Under the pieces are notes generated by a model. The model made no database searches, was not told the origin of the DNA, and worked only from the letters and a program-made list of their open reading frames with translations. Below, in pieces: positions 44,420 through 51,669 of a stretch of 64,000 nucleotides of DNA. How positions within the stretch are numbered: the first letter of the stretch is position 1; every line of letters begins with the position of its first letter. This stretch comes from Halorhabdus sp. CBA1104 (lineage in GTDB: Archaea; Halobacteriota; Halobacteria; Halobacteriales; Haloarculaceae): NCBI RefSeq assembly GCF_009690625.1, contig NZ_CP033878.1, forward strand, positions 1,240,001 to 1,304,000, written 5' to 3'. The position numbers and the translations under genes are program-made.

Positions 44420-44581
44420 ATGCCGCTGATGGCGGACGACGACTTCTCTATTCACGACGACGACTGCGAGAAACAGGACAGCGGGTGGATGCCCGTGTCT
44501 GATCTCCCGGACGAAGTGACCTCGATGGACGATCTGGAGTGTGAGTGTTGGGCGGAATACGATTCGATTGCCGAGATCTGA
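44420..44581 (+). CDS. Small acidic protein with a CxC motif
   Basis: A 53-residue protein (MPLMADDDFSIHD start; alternative ATG at 44429), extremely acidic, ending LECECWAEYDSIAEI. One Cys precedes (DDDCEKQ) and two form a CxC motif, which could bind metal. No family recognised. It lies alone between nnr and acylphosphatase genes transcribed the other way. Confidence 0.5.
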   Translation: MPLMADDDFSIHDDDCEKQDSGWMPVSDLPDEVTSMDDLECECWAEYDSIAEI

Positions 44582-44592
44582 TCGCCCTGTTC

Positions 44593-44871
44593 TCAGCGTT
44601 TGATCTCGAAGCCGTCCAGTCCCACTGGCGACTCGTATTCGACAGTCACGTCCTCGACAGCGGCCTGGGGACTCCCATCGTGACAGAAGTCGACCATCGC
44701 CTCGACATCGGCTTGGGGGCCTTCGAAGACAGCCTCGACGCGCCCGTCAGCGAGGTTCGTCACCCACCCGTCGACGCCCCGTTCTCGGGCAGTTTGCTGG
44801 GTCGTCGCCCGGAAGAACACGCCCTGAACGCGGCCGGAAACCAGAACGTGTGCGCGCGCTCGTTGGCTCAT
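44593..44871 (-). CDS. acyP: Acylphosphatase
   Basis: A 92-residue enzyme with the family motifs RAHVLVSGRVQGVFFRATTQQTARERGVDGWVTNL (catalytic Arg in VFFR, Asn in WVTNL) and ADGRVEAVFEG. It hydrolyses acyl phosphates. The ATG at 44871 gives the standard length. It follows the DNA glycosylase gene by about 62 nt on the same strand. Confidence 0.92.
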   Translation of the reverse strand: MSQRARAHVLVSGRVQGVFFRATTQQTARERGVDGWVTNLADGRVEAVFEGPQADVEAMVDFCHDGSPQAAVEDVTVEYESPVGLDGFEIKR

Positions 44872-44933
44872 GGACAACTGTTGGGGCGACGATCGGAAAA
44901 ACGCTCCTGTCGATTCGAAGTCGCCAAACAGCA

Positions 44934-45863
44934 CTAGGTTCCGCCGCCGTTCCGGAGATGATGAAACAGGTACGTCTGGGCGTACCCGGCGTACTCACCC
45001 CCGAGCCGTTGCCGAATCGCCCGGGACGTCTCGGCGTACGAGCCCCGGTCACAGTCCGGGAAGTACTCCTCGATGGTCGTCTGGATCCAGGTATCCAGGG
45101 GTACCGCTTCGAGGAAGCCAAGCGAGAACAGCGCCACACAGTCTGCGACCTTCTCCCCGACACCGACGAACTGTGTGAGTGAGTCACGGGCGTCTTCGTA
45201 GGGGCGCTCGCTCGCGTCGGCCGGGTGAGCTTCGCCGCCGGCGACCATCTCCGCGCTTCGCTTGACGTACGGGGCACGATACCCAAGACCTAGGTCCCGT
45301 AGTTCCGCTTCGCTGGCGCCCGCTAACGCTTCTGGAGTCGGATATGCGTGATACGTGTCGCCGTCGAAGGTGACCGACTCGCCGAACGCGTCGGCCAGCG
45401 CGCGTTGCATCTCGAAGATCCGACCCACACGCATCTGGGCCGAACAGATAAACGAGATCAGCGTCTCGAAGGGAGGATCACGGACCAGCCGCATCCCCCA
45501 GTAGCGATCGAAAGCAGCCGTAAGGGGCGATTCGTTCGGCGTCGCCGCCCGGATCGCCGCAAGATCGTCGTCCAGTCGCAGGCGATGTCGAAGCGTCGCG
45601 TCTGCGTCGAAGGTCCCTTGCCACTGTAGAGCGCCCCCTGTTTGGCGGACGCGAACGACTTCGGGACCGGAGTGAGCGTCATCGAGTGTCGGTTCCGTTT
45701 CGGGCCGGACGACGGTGACGTACCAGGCCTCACCGCCGTCGGGATCCTCGCCCTCGTACATCCGGTCGTCGTCCCGATCCCAGAGATACGACTGGCCACT
45801 CTCGACGGTCGCTTGTAGGTCGAACGGGCCGACAGCAGCCTCCGACAGCGTCCCCTCGTGCAT
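44934..45863 (-). CDS. DNA glycosylase, Ogg1/AlkA type
   Basis: A 309-residue protein with an N-terminal Ogg1-like domain (FDLQATVESGQSYLWDRDDD) and a C-terminal helix-hairpin-helix-GPD domain: FVGVGEKVADCVALFSLGFLEAVPLDTWI. The hairpin Lys (EKVADC) and the Asp (PLDTW) are the catalytic pair of bifunctional 8-oxoguanine DNA glycosylases. It should excise oxidised purines and cut the backbone. The C-terminal LHHLRNGGGT has no DNA-binding zinc motif. Confidence 0.88.
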   Translation of the reverse strand: MHEGTLSEAAVGPFDLQATVESGQSYLWDRDDDRMYEGEDPDGGEAWYVTVVRPETEPTLDDAHSGPEVVRVRQTGGALQWQGTFDADATLRHRLRLDDDLAAIRAATPNESPLTAAFDRYWGMRLVRDPPFETLISFICSAQMRVGRIFEMQRALADAFGESVTFDGDTYHAYPTPEALAGASEAELRDLGLGYRAPYVKRSAEMVAGGEAHPADASERPYEDARDSLTQFVGVGEKVADCVALFSLGFLEAVPLDTWIQTTIEEYFPDCDRGSYAETSRAIRQRLGGEYAGYAQTYLFHHLRNGGGT

Positions 45864-45951
45864 TCGATTACTCTCGGAATCGGACCCCTTTGTCGGTTTC
45901 GTGTCTCGCGAGGGGCTAACCTTCTTATCGGAGGCGATAGAACAAATTCGT

Positions 45952-46446
45952 ATGAACTGTCGAGTTGTCGTCGAAGCGGCTGTGCCCGTCTACGACGTCG
46001 AAACACCGGACGAGGCGGTCCGCATCGCGATCTCGAAAACGGGCGAGATGCTGAATCCCGATCTCAATTACGTCGAGATCAACATGGGCGAACGCCGGTG
46101 TCCGCATTGTGGCGACGACCTCGAACCGGCGTTTCTCGCTGCCGACGAGAGTCTGGTCGCCCTGGAACTGGAGATGACGGTCTTCAACGTCGAGCGCGAC
46201 GAACACGCCGCCCGCATCGCCCGCAAAGAGATCGGCCAGCGCTTAGAGAACATCCCACTGGATGTCCTCGAAATCGAAGAAGTCGAGGATGAAGACGACG
46301 ATGAAGACCAAGCCGAAAGTGAGACCTCAGACGACACCAGCGATGATGTCGACGCGGAGACAACCACGGCGACGACCGACGACCAAACGGACGACTCACG
46401 TGAGGACGACGTACTCCCGGAGTTCGAGGAACTCATCGACGAATAG
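45952..46446 (+). CDS. UPF0212 (DUF555) family protein
   Basis: A 164-residue archaeal protein. Residues 1-110 are the conserved UPF0212 domain (VVVEAAVPVYDVETPDEAV, VEINMGERRCPHCGDDLEPAF with a C-x2-C zinc knuckle); the C-terminal 55 residues are an acidic disordered tail. Function unknown. The ATG at 45952 (MNCRVVV) starts the conserved domain; the frame upstream to 45715 is antisense to the glycosylase gene. Confidence 0.88.
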   Translation: MNCRVVVEAAVPVYDVETPDEAVRIAISKTGEMLNPDLNYVEINMGERRCPHCGDDLEPAFLAADESLVALELEMTVFNVERDEHAARIARKEIGQRLENIPLDVLEIEEVEDEDDDEDQAESETSDDTSDDVDAETTTATTDDQTDDSREDDVLPEFEELIDE

Positions 46447-46727
46447 CCGGCCACCGCTGTCGGTCCAGTGAGACGGGCATCGACGGCAGGCCAGCTGGGG
46501 ACTTGCCGCCAGTACGTTTTCGTAGCGGGACTGCCTAAACGAACCAGTTGCAGTAGCGGATCTGCGTTCGGGGATTACTGTAGAGCCCGCCGTGGGTCTC
46601 AACCGCTAGGTCTGCGAATGTGCTATCGACACGACAGACTGCAGTGGCCAGCGACGGCGGGAGACGGATCCGATCAGGCCACAGCCCTGCCGCTGGTGGC
46701 CAGTCTACCGCAGCCGAAAAGTCGTGT
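46447..46727. other. Intergenic region with a coding-like minus-strand remnant
   Basis: No complete gene is visible in these 281 bases. On the minus strand, the frame ending at a TAG (46535-46537) reads HDFSAAVDWPPAAGLWP and later ETHGGLYSNPRTQIRYC with haloarchaeal composition, but it has no start codon and runs into the frame-shifted end of the UPF0058 gene. It may be a decayed gene end. Confidence 0.3.
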
Positions 46728-46964
46728 TCAGTCCGCAGCAGCGGAGACGCGCTCGGCGTCTGTCGCCTCGAGTTCGTCAGTGATGCCGTCGGCAAGTGCA
46801 AACACAGCCGCCTTGTGGTCTGTTTTGGACTTGTGGATCGATGTCGGCTTGACGCCGAGGTCAGTGTATCGCTCGTGTGTGACCTCCTCGCCTTTGTTCT
46901 CTTCGTAGTGGTCACGTACCTGCGCGAGCAGCCCATGGAGATGAATGAGCTCCTGCTTTTTCAT
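46728..46964 (-). CDS. UPF0058 family protein (paralogue 1)
   Basis: A 78-residue helical protein of the archaeal UPF0058 family: ELIHLHGLLAQVRDHYEE and the conserved PTSIHKSKTDHKAAVFALADG. The His-rich TSIH...DHK pattern suggests a metal site, but function is unknown. A second copy is encoded at 53579-53857. A TATA-like CTATAACC lies about 29 nt upstream on the minus strand and overlaps the repeated AGTACT element. The ATG at 46964 is used, with another two codons upstream. Confidence 0.85.
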   Translation of the reverse strand: MKKQELIHLHGLLAQVRDHYEENKGEEVTHERYTDLGVKPTSIHKSKTDHKAAVFALADGITDELEATDAERVSAAAD

Positions 46965-46995
46965 GGTCACTTGCCTGTAATGATTCGAGGGTTAT

Positions 46996-47013
46996 AGTAC
47001 TACTCTGAGTACT
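46996..47013. promoter_or_regulatory. Duplicated AGTACT element at the UPF0058 promoter
   Basis: AGTACT-ACTCTG-AGTACT places two self-palindromic hexamers 12 bp apart, about one helical turn. It overlaps the upstream edge of the minus-strand TATA-like sequence and could be a dimer operator. Confidence 0.35.
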
Positions 47014-47181
47014 GTTACCAAACGTCTCCGGAAAGCACGGCGTCCCTAACGGTTGATTTGCCATATTTATCTCTGCGAATCGGCCCAATCCATTCATTAA
47101 ACTGAGAGGATTGGCTGCACCATCCAGGAAGTACCGACGTGGGTTGAAAGGTTTTTACTCGCCGGTTAGCAACCAAGGAGT

Positions 47182-47586
47182 ATGGACTACGACGACATGC
47201 TCGATCGGGCCATCGAAGAGACGCCCGAGATCGACGCCAGTTCCGAGCGGTTCGACGTCCCCGATCCAGACGTCCGCCAGGAGGGCAACGTCACAGTCTA
47301 CGAGAACTTCCAAGCGACGACGCGGCGTCTCTCTCGGGACGACGATCACGTGATGAAGTTCCTGCAAAACGAGTTGGGGACCAGTGGTCACATCGACGAA
47401 AGCGGGCGCGCTCGCCTCACTGGCGAGTTCCGCGAGCGCCGGATTGCAAACGCGATCGACGCCTATACCGAAGAGTTCGTCTTCTGCTCGGAGTGTGGCC
47501 TCCCGGACACACGATTGGTCAACGAGCAAGGAGCCATGTTGCTCCGCTGTGAAGCCTGCGGCGCGCGGTCAGCGACCAGCGGGTAG
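47182..47586 (+). CDS. Translation initiation factor aIF2 subunit beta
   Basis: A 134-residue subunit of the ternary complex that brings initiator tRNA to the ribosome. N-terminal helix, core alpha-beta domain (VTVYENFQATTRRLSRDDDHVMKFLQNELGT, LTGEFRERRIANAIDAYTEEFV) and a C-terminal zinc ribbon with C-x2-C pairs at about 102-127 (CSECG, CEACG). A TATA-like TTTTTACT about 27 nt upstream supports a leaderless mRNA, although GGAG also precedes the ATG. Confidence 0.95.
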   Translation: MDYDDMLDRAIEETPEIDASSERFDVPDPDVRQEGNVTVYENFQATTRRLSRDDDHVMKFLQNELGTSGHIDESGRARLTGEFRERRIANAIDAYTEEFVFCSECGLPDTRLVNEQGAMLLRCEACGARSATSG

Positions 47587-47590
47587 TCCC

Positions 47591-47770
47591 TTACTGTAAC
47601 TCGCGTACGGTTTCGAGGTCGTGCTCGGTGCGCATGAACTCAGAGAGGCGTCGCTGTTCGTCACACGCCGGACAGGCGAACGTCTCGTCGGGCGCGGGAA
47701 GGTCACGAGGCGTCGATTCCCAGTCTTTGCCACAGTCGGGACACAACAGACGGACGTACGCTTCTTCCAT
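47591..47770 (-). CDS. Small zinc-ribbon protein
   Basis: A 59-residue protein (MEEAYVRLLCPDCG at the start). Two C-x2-C knuckles, CPDCG and CPACD, are 25 residues apart and define a zinc ribbon; the rest is acidic. A minus-strand TATA-like CTTATCA at about 47797-47803 lies 27 nt before the start and is covered by an inverted repeat. It is convergent with aIF2-beta. Similar small zinc-finger proteins are widespread in haloarchaea, with unknown roles in RNA or DNA binding. Confidence 0.75.
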   Translation of the reverse strand: MEEAYVRLLCPDCGKDWESTPRDLPAPDETFACPACDEQRRLSEFMRTEHDLETVRELQ

Positions 47771-47778
47771 CTATGCGC

Positions 47779-47802
47779 TATCATGACAGGCGAGCCATGA
47801 TA
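47779..47802. promoter_or_regulatory. Inverted repeat across the zinc-ribbon gene promoter
   Basis: TATCATG (47779-47785) and CATGATA (47796-47802) are perfect 7-bp arms 10 bp apart. One arm coincides with the minus-strand TATA-like element and the other lies near the transcription start, the layout of a repressor site. Confidence 0.45.
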
Positions 47803-47967
47803 AGCCTTGTCACCATCTTTCCGCCGTTCGGTGGCCGGGCTCCACCTATCGGGACCTACAAGGCACGTCGTGGCCGAAAATCGGCCGCCGAAAAGCGGCT
47901 TGATCCGGGAACTCTCTGCTAGCCAGCCAACGATGAGAATGGTCTCAGCAGTGACCAGCGCCGACAA

Positions 47968-48377
47968 TCAGGCCCCGTGGCGCTCGATCAACGAGGCGTA
48001 GTGACTCTTGTCACGAACACCGACGACCTGCTCGGCAACCTCGCCGCCTGCAAAGAGGACGACTGTCGGCACACCACGTACCTGATGCTGGCTCGCGAGT
48101 TCCTGATGGGCGTCGACATCGACTTTCAGGACTGCCGCGTCGGTCTCTGCCGCCAGTTCCTCGACAACGGGTTCGAGCATCTTGCACGGTCCACACCAGT
48201 CCGCATAAAAGTCGACCAGGACGGTATCGTACTCCTCGACTGCGGACTCGAACTCCCCGACGCCGCCGACGTGAACCGGTTCGTCGGGCGAGACAGTCGT
48301 GTCGTCAGTTGATTCGTCCGTCAGCAACTCTTCTTTTTCTGGGCTTTGATCTGTTCGATGTCTTCTGCGTCGCTCAT
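47968..48377 (-). CDS. trxA: Thioredoxin, apparent frameshift near the N terminus
   Basis: The body encodes a thioredoxin: VLVDFYADWCGPCKMLEPVVEEL with the redox WCGPC, VLKVDVDAHQELASQHQVRGVPTVVLF with the cis-Pro. The ATG at 48377 begins MSDAEDIEQIKAQK, a normal haloarchaeal thioredoxin start, and has a TATA-like TACTTAA (48405-48411) 28 nt upstream. That frame hits a TGA soon after, while the thioredoxin body continues in the next frame. Adding one base to the run of five A (48334-48338 on the minus strand) restores a single frame. It is a base error, a mutation or a slippage site. Confidence 0.75.
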
Positions 48378-48607
48378 TCGACGACGAGTACGCCCCGTAC
48401 GAAGTTAAGTATTTTGAACGAACGAAACAATACTGTTCCGGAGGGGCTGTCACGATCTCTGTCATCGAAACCGGCAGAATTCGCACGTCGATGACAGCCA
48501 CGTCAGCAACCGGAAAGTGCCGCCCACGCCGAAAGCGCCAATCACGAAGGTAGTGATGCACAACTCTCACAACACTTTTGAACGGAACTGCCTAATACTG
48601 AGACAGA

Positions 48608-48979
48608 ATGTCAGCGTCGATGGTCGAATATCTCAATCAAGACATGCAGTGTGAGGGACTGTTGGAGTGTGTACACGGACTCAAGGACCTCGACAGGGAA
48701 GTGTTCGTCACCTTGACCGACGCCGAGGAGCCAAAGACGATCGACGAGATCGCAGCCGCGGTCGATCGTGAGCGCTCGACGGCCTACCGGTCGGTCCAGC
48801 GGCTATTGCAATCCGGGTTCATCCAGAAAGAGCAAGTCAACTACGAACAGGGTGGGTACTATCACGTCTACCATCCAACAGACCCAGACGAGATCGCCGA
48901 CGAGATGCAGCGGACACTCAACGATTGGTACGCGAAGATGGGGCAGTTGATCGGGGAATTCCGCGAGAAATACGACTGA
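48608..48979 (+). CDS. Helix-turn-helix transcriptional regulator (TrmB-like winged helix)
   Basis: A 123-residue winged-helix protein: LDREVFVTLTDAEEPKTIDE, IAAAVDRERSTAYRSVQRLLQSGFIQKEQVNYE and a C-terminal helix (DEMQRTLNDWYAKMGQLIGEFREKY). One Cys pair-like element (MQCEGLLEC) near the N terminus could sense redox state, which would suit the divergent thioredoxin gene. The start is either 48608 or the ATG at 48620 (MVEYLNQ), which lies about 25 nt after a TATA-like CTAATACT. Confidence 0.8.
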   Translation: MSASMVEYLNQDMQCEGLLECVHGLKDLDREVFVTLTDAEEPKTIDEIAAAVDRERSTAYRSVQRLLQSGFIQKEQVNYEQGGYYHVYHPTDPDEIADEMQRTLNDWYAKMGQLIGEFREKYD

Positions 48980-49072
48980 CAGCCGCAATATTTCCACCCG
49001 GGATGGGGGCCAGGGACAGACCGGTATATGTTTTATCAGTGACTGTCTGGGTCCACCAAAGTCCCCGCGAAC

Positions 49073-49911
49073 ATGGCCCGCACGTTCTACGACGTCTTGG
49101 GCGTCCCCGAATCCGCCACCGTCGACGAAATCGAGTCAGCGTACCGAGAGCGTGTCAAGGAGACCCATCCGGACGTCACCGACGAGGAAGACGCCCACGA
49201 AACCGTCCAGCGCGTCATCGAAGCGCGAGACGTCCTCGCGGACGAGGCTGAACGGGCCAAATACGATCGGCTTGGCCACGAAGCCTACGTCCAACAGACG
49301 GCACACGAGCCCACAGACGCCAACAACACCGCCGACCAAGCGCCCGACAACCGCGAAGAGACTGTTTCGACAGGCCGTAATCGCGGCGAGTGGACGAGAG
49401 ACACCCGAAGAGCCGAAGCTGACTGGTGGGAAGAGCCCGCCGACAAACCGCCAGAGAGCCAGAAAACAACGAGTGACCGGACTGTCGGGGAACACGTCGC
49501 CGAGGCCGACGGCGAGGGCGTCGGCTGGACAAACGGGTCCGGCTACGCCGTCCGCCAACCGACCGCTTCGAACGAGCTCAACTGGAGCCGGCTGTTTCCG
49601 GGCAGTCAGTCGGCCGTGCTCTTGCTCGCAGCGTTCATCTGCTATCCGATGCTCGTCGTATCGAGTGTCTACCCGCCGTTCTCGTTGATCGTCAATCTCG
49701 TCGTCGGTGCCTGTACGCTCGTCATCGTGATCTATTTCGTCTCCATCCCGAGGTCGGGGCACTCGCGTTCGGTTTCTGGAGTCTTGTCACGGTCGGAGCC
49801 GTTGGGCTTGGAAGCCTCGATCCGTTCACGTTGGCCGGGGTCCTCACGTTGACAGTCACGTGGGTCCCGTTTGGCCTCTCACTGGCCGTGTTCGCGCTCG
49901 TCCGACCGTGA
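49073..49911 (+). CDS. DnaJ-domain membrane protein, apparent frameshift near the C terminus
   Basis: A J-domain occupies residues 1-70 (FYDVLGVPESATVDEIESAYRERVKETHPDVTDEEDA with the HPD motif), then a disordered acidic linker and a membrane helix (LLLAAFICYPMLVVSSVYP). The reading frame changes at about 49747-49750: after IYFVSIP, the intact frame ends by 49852 in Arg/Ser-rich sequence, whereas the adjacent frame continues EVGALAFGFWSLVTVGAVG to a stop at 49909-49911 with clear membrane helices. One extra base in the CCC run restores it. It would recruit Hsp70 at the membrane. Its end overlaps the convergent menD by about 33 nt. Confidence 0.75.
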
Positions 49912-51669
49912 TGGGAGTCTCGTAGCGAGGTCGTCGGCGAGCGCCTCGCGAGTCCGGTGGCTGTCTGTCGCATTCGTCTGAACCTCGATGATCTGGGTCC
50001 CCGAGGACGCCAACGACTCCCGATAGAGATCCGGAAACGCCCCAGGCGTCTCCACGCTGAGGAACGTCGCGCCGAAGAGATCGGCGACCGGCGAGAAATC
50101 GAGACCGTGAGGGGTTTCGAAAAAGTCCCTAAAGGGCGGGTCGAACGCTTCGATCGGCAGCATGTGGAAAATGCCGCCGCCGTCGTTGTTCACCAGCACG
50201 ATCGTCGCCTCGACGTCGCCACGATCCAGTGCCAACAGGCCAGTGAGGTCGTGATAGAACGCCAGGTCGCCGATCGCAAGGACCAGCGGGCCGTCGGTGA
50301 CGCTTCCGGCCCCCAGTGCCGTACTCGTCACACCGTCGATGCCACTGGCCCCGCGATTGCCCAGGACCCGGATGGACGCCTCCCGGGGCTTGCCGAACCG
50401 GTCGAGATCACGGACCGGCATGCTATTCGAGACGACCAGCGTCGCCCCAGCCGGGGCATCGGCCGCGATGTGAGACAGAATCGCCCCTTCGAAGTCGGCT
50501 GTCTCTCGGCGCTGTTCGATCAGCGCCCAGTAGGCGCGCTCGGTCTCGGCGAACCGTGCTCGCCACGCCTCGCTCCCGGGTGTCGAAACCTGCGTGGCCA
50601 GGTCATCGGCGAGGTCCGTCGGCTCGGCGACCAACAGATCGGTGGCCGTGAATTCGGCTTCGGGCCATCGGCCGGCTGGGTCGACGACGAACTGGCGGGC
50701 CTGGGCGTCCCGTAAGTAGTGTCGGCAGACTTTCGACGTAGGCGAGCGACCGAACCGAACGACGACCTCTGGGTCGGGCCAGTCCCACGCCTCGGCGGCC
50801 CCAAGGTAGGAATCGTAGCCACCACAGACGACTGGGCCATCCCCGTCGTGGCCGAACCGATGTCCCGAGAGCGGATCAGCCAGCACCGGAAAGCCGGTCG
50901 CCTCGGCCAGGGCAGCGAGTGCCGGTCTCGTCGGTGAGGGCTGGTTGGCCGGCCCAGCGACGATCAAGCCGCGGTCGGCGTCCTCGATAGCGTCGACAAC
51001 GTCGTCGCGGGCCGCGTCCGAGAGGGTTGGTCGGCCAGTGCTGACGTCGACGAACGGCCCCTCGCGCCCCTCGACGGCAAGCGGTGCTCGATCGGCGAGA
51101 TCGGCGGGCACATCACCTTCGACCGGCGTCGGCTCCAGCGGTTTACGGAAGGGAACGTTGAGATGTACGGGTCCAGGTGGCGTGCCCGTCGCCGATTGGA
51201 CCGCACGGGCGGCCGTCACACGGAGCGAGCGGAGTGCCCGCGATCGAGGGGCTGGTTCGGGCAGTGTCCGGGACTGTCGGACGGCCGAGCCGTACAGCCG
51301 CTGTTGATCGATCGTCTGGTTCGCACCGCTGTCGTGGAGTTCTGGGGGCCGATCCGCCGTCAGAACCACGAGCGGGATGCGGGCAGCGTCGGCTTCGATG
51401 ACGGCCGGGTGCAGGTTCGCCGTCGCTGTCCCTGACGTAGTGACGATTGCGGTCGGCTCGCCGGTCTGTGCCGCCTGGCCCAGCGCGTAGAACCCAGCCG
51501 ACCGTTCGTCGAGCAACGATACGGCCTCGACGTCCTCGTGGGCAGCGAATGCGACCGTCAGCGGCGTCGAACGGCTTCCTGGTGCGAGGACAGCTCGATT
51601 GACCCCGGCGGCCGCTAGTTCGGCGACGAGTGTCTGTGCCCAAAGGACGCTCCGATTGGGCGCAGTCAT
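49879..51669 (-). CDS. menD: 2-succinyl-5-enolpyruvyl-6-hydroxy-3-cyclohexene-1-carboxylate synthase
   Basis: A 596-residue thiamine-diphosphate enzyme of menaquinone synthesis, joining 2-oxoglutarate-derived succinic semialdehyde to isochorismate. VNLWAQ-like start, LAPGSRSTPLTVAFAAHEDV, VTTSGTATANLHPAVIEA and the ThDP motif IGDLAFYHDLTGLLAL with NNDGGGIFHML are present. Its ATG at 51669 overlaps the menF stop (ATGA). Length is normal. Confidence 0.93.
   Translation of the reverse strand: MTAPNRSVLWAQTLVAELAAAGVNRAVLAPGSRSTPLTVAFAAHEDVEAVSLLDERSAGFYALGQAAQTGEPTAIVTTSGTATANLHPAVIEADAARIPLVVLTADRPPELHDSGANQTIDQQRLYGSAVRQSRTLPEPAPRSRALRSLRVTAARAVQSATGTPPGPVHLNVPFRKPLEPTPVEGDVPADLADRAPLAVEGREGPFVDVSTGRPTLSDAARDDVVDAIEDADRGLIVAGPANQPSPTRPALAALAEATGFPVLADPLSGHRFGHDGDGPVVCGGYDSYLGAAEAWDWPDPEVVVRFGRSPTSKVCRHYLRDAQARQFVVDPAGRWPEAEFTATDLLVAEPTDLADDLATQVSTPGSEAWRARFAETERAYWALIEQRRETADFEGAILSHIAADAPAGATLVVSNSMPVRDLDRFGKPREASIRVLGNRGASGIDGVTSTALGAGSVTDGPLVLAIGDLAFYHDLTGLLALDRGDVEATIVLVNNDGGGIFHMLPIEAFDPPFRDFFETPHGLDFSPVADLFGATFLSVETPGAFPDLYRESLASSGTQIIEVQTNATDSHRTREALADDLATRLPSRSDEREHGQ

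Noticed and set aside
48334-48345. Programmed -1 frameshift in thioredoxin
   Set aside because: The heptamer is G-AAA-AAG rather than A-AAA-AAG, so the P-site tRNA would mispair, and no stimulatory stem was found; a base error or mutation is simpler.
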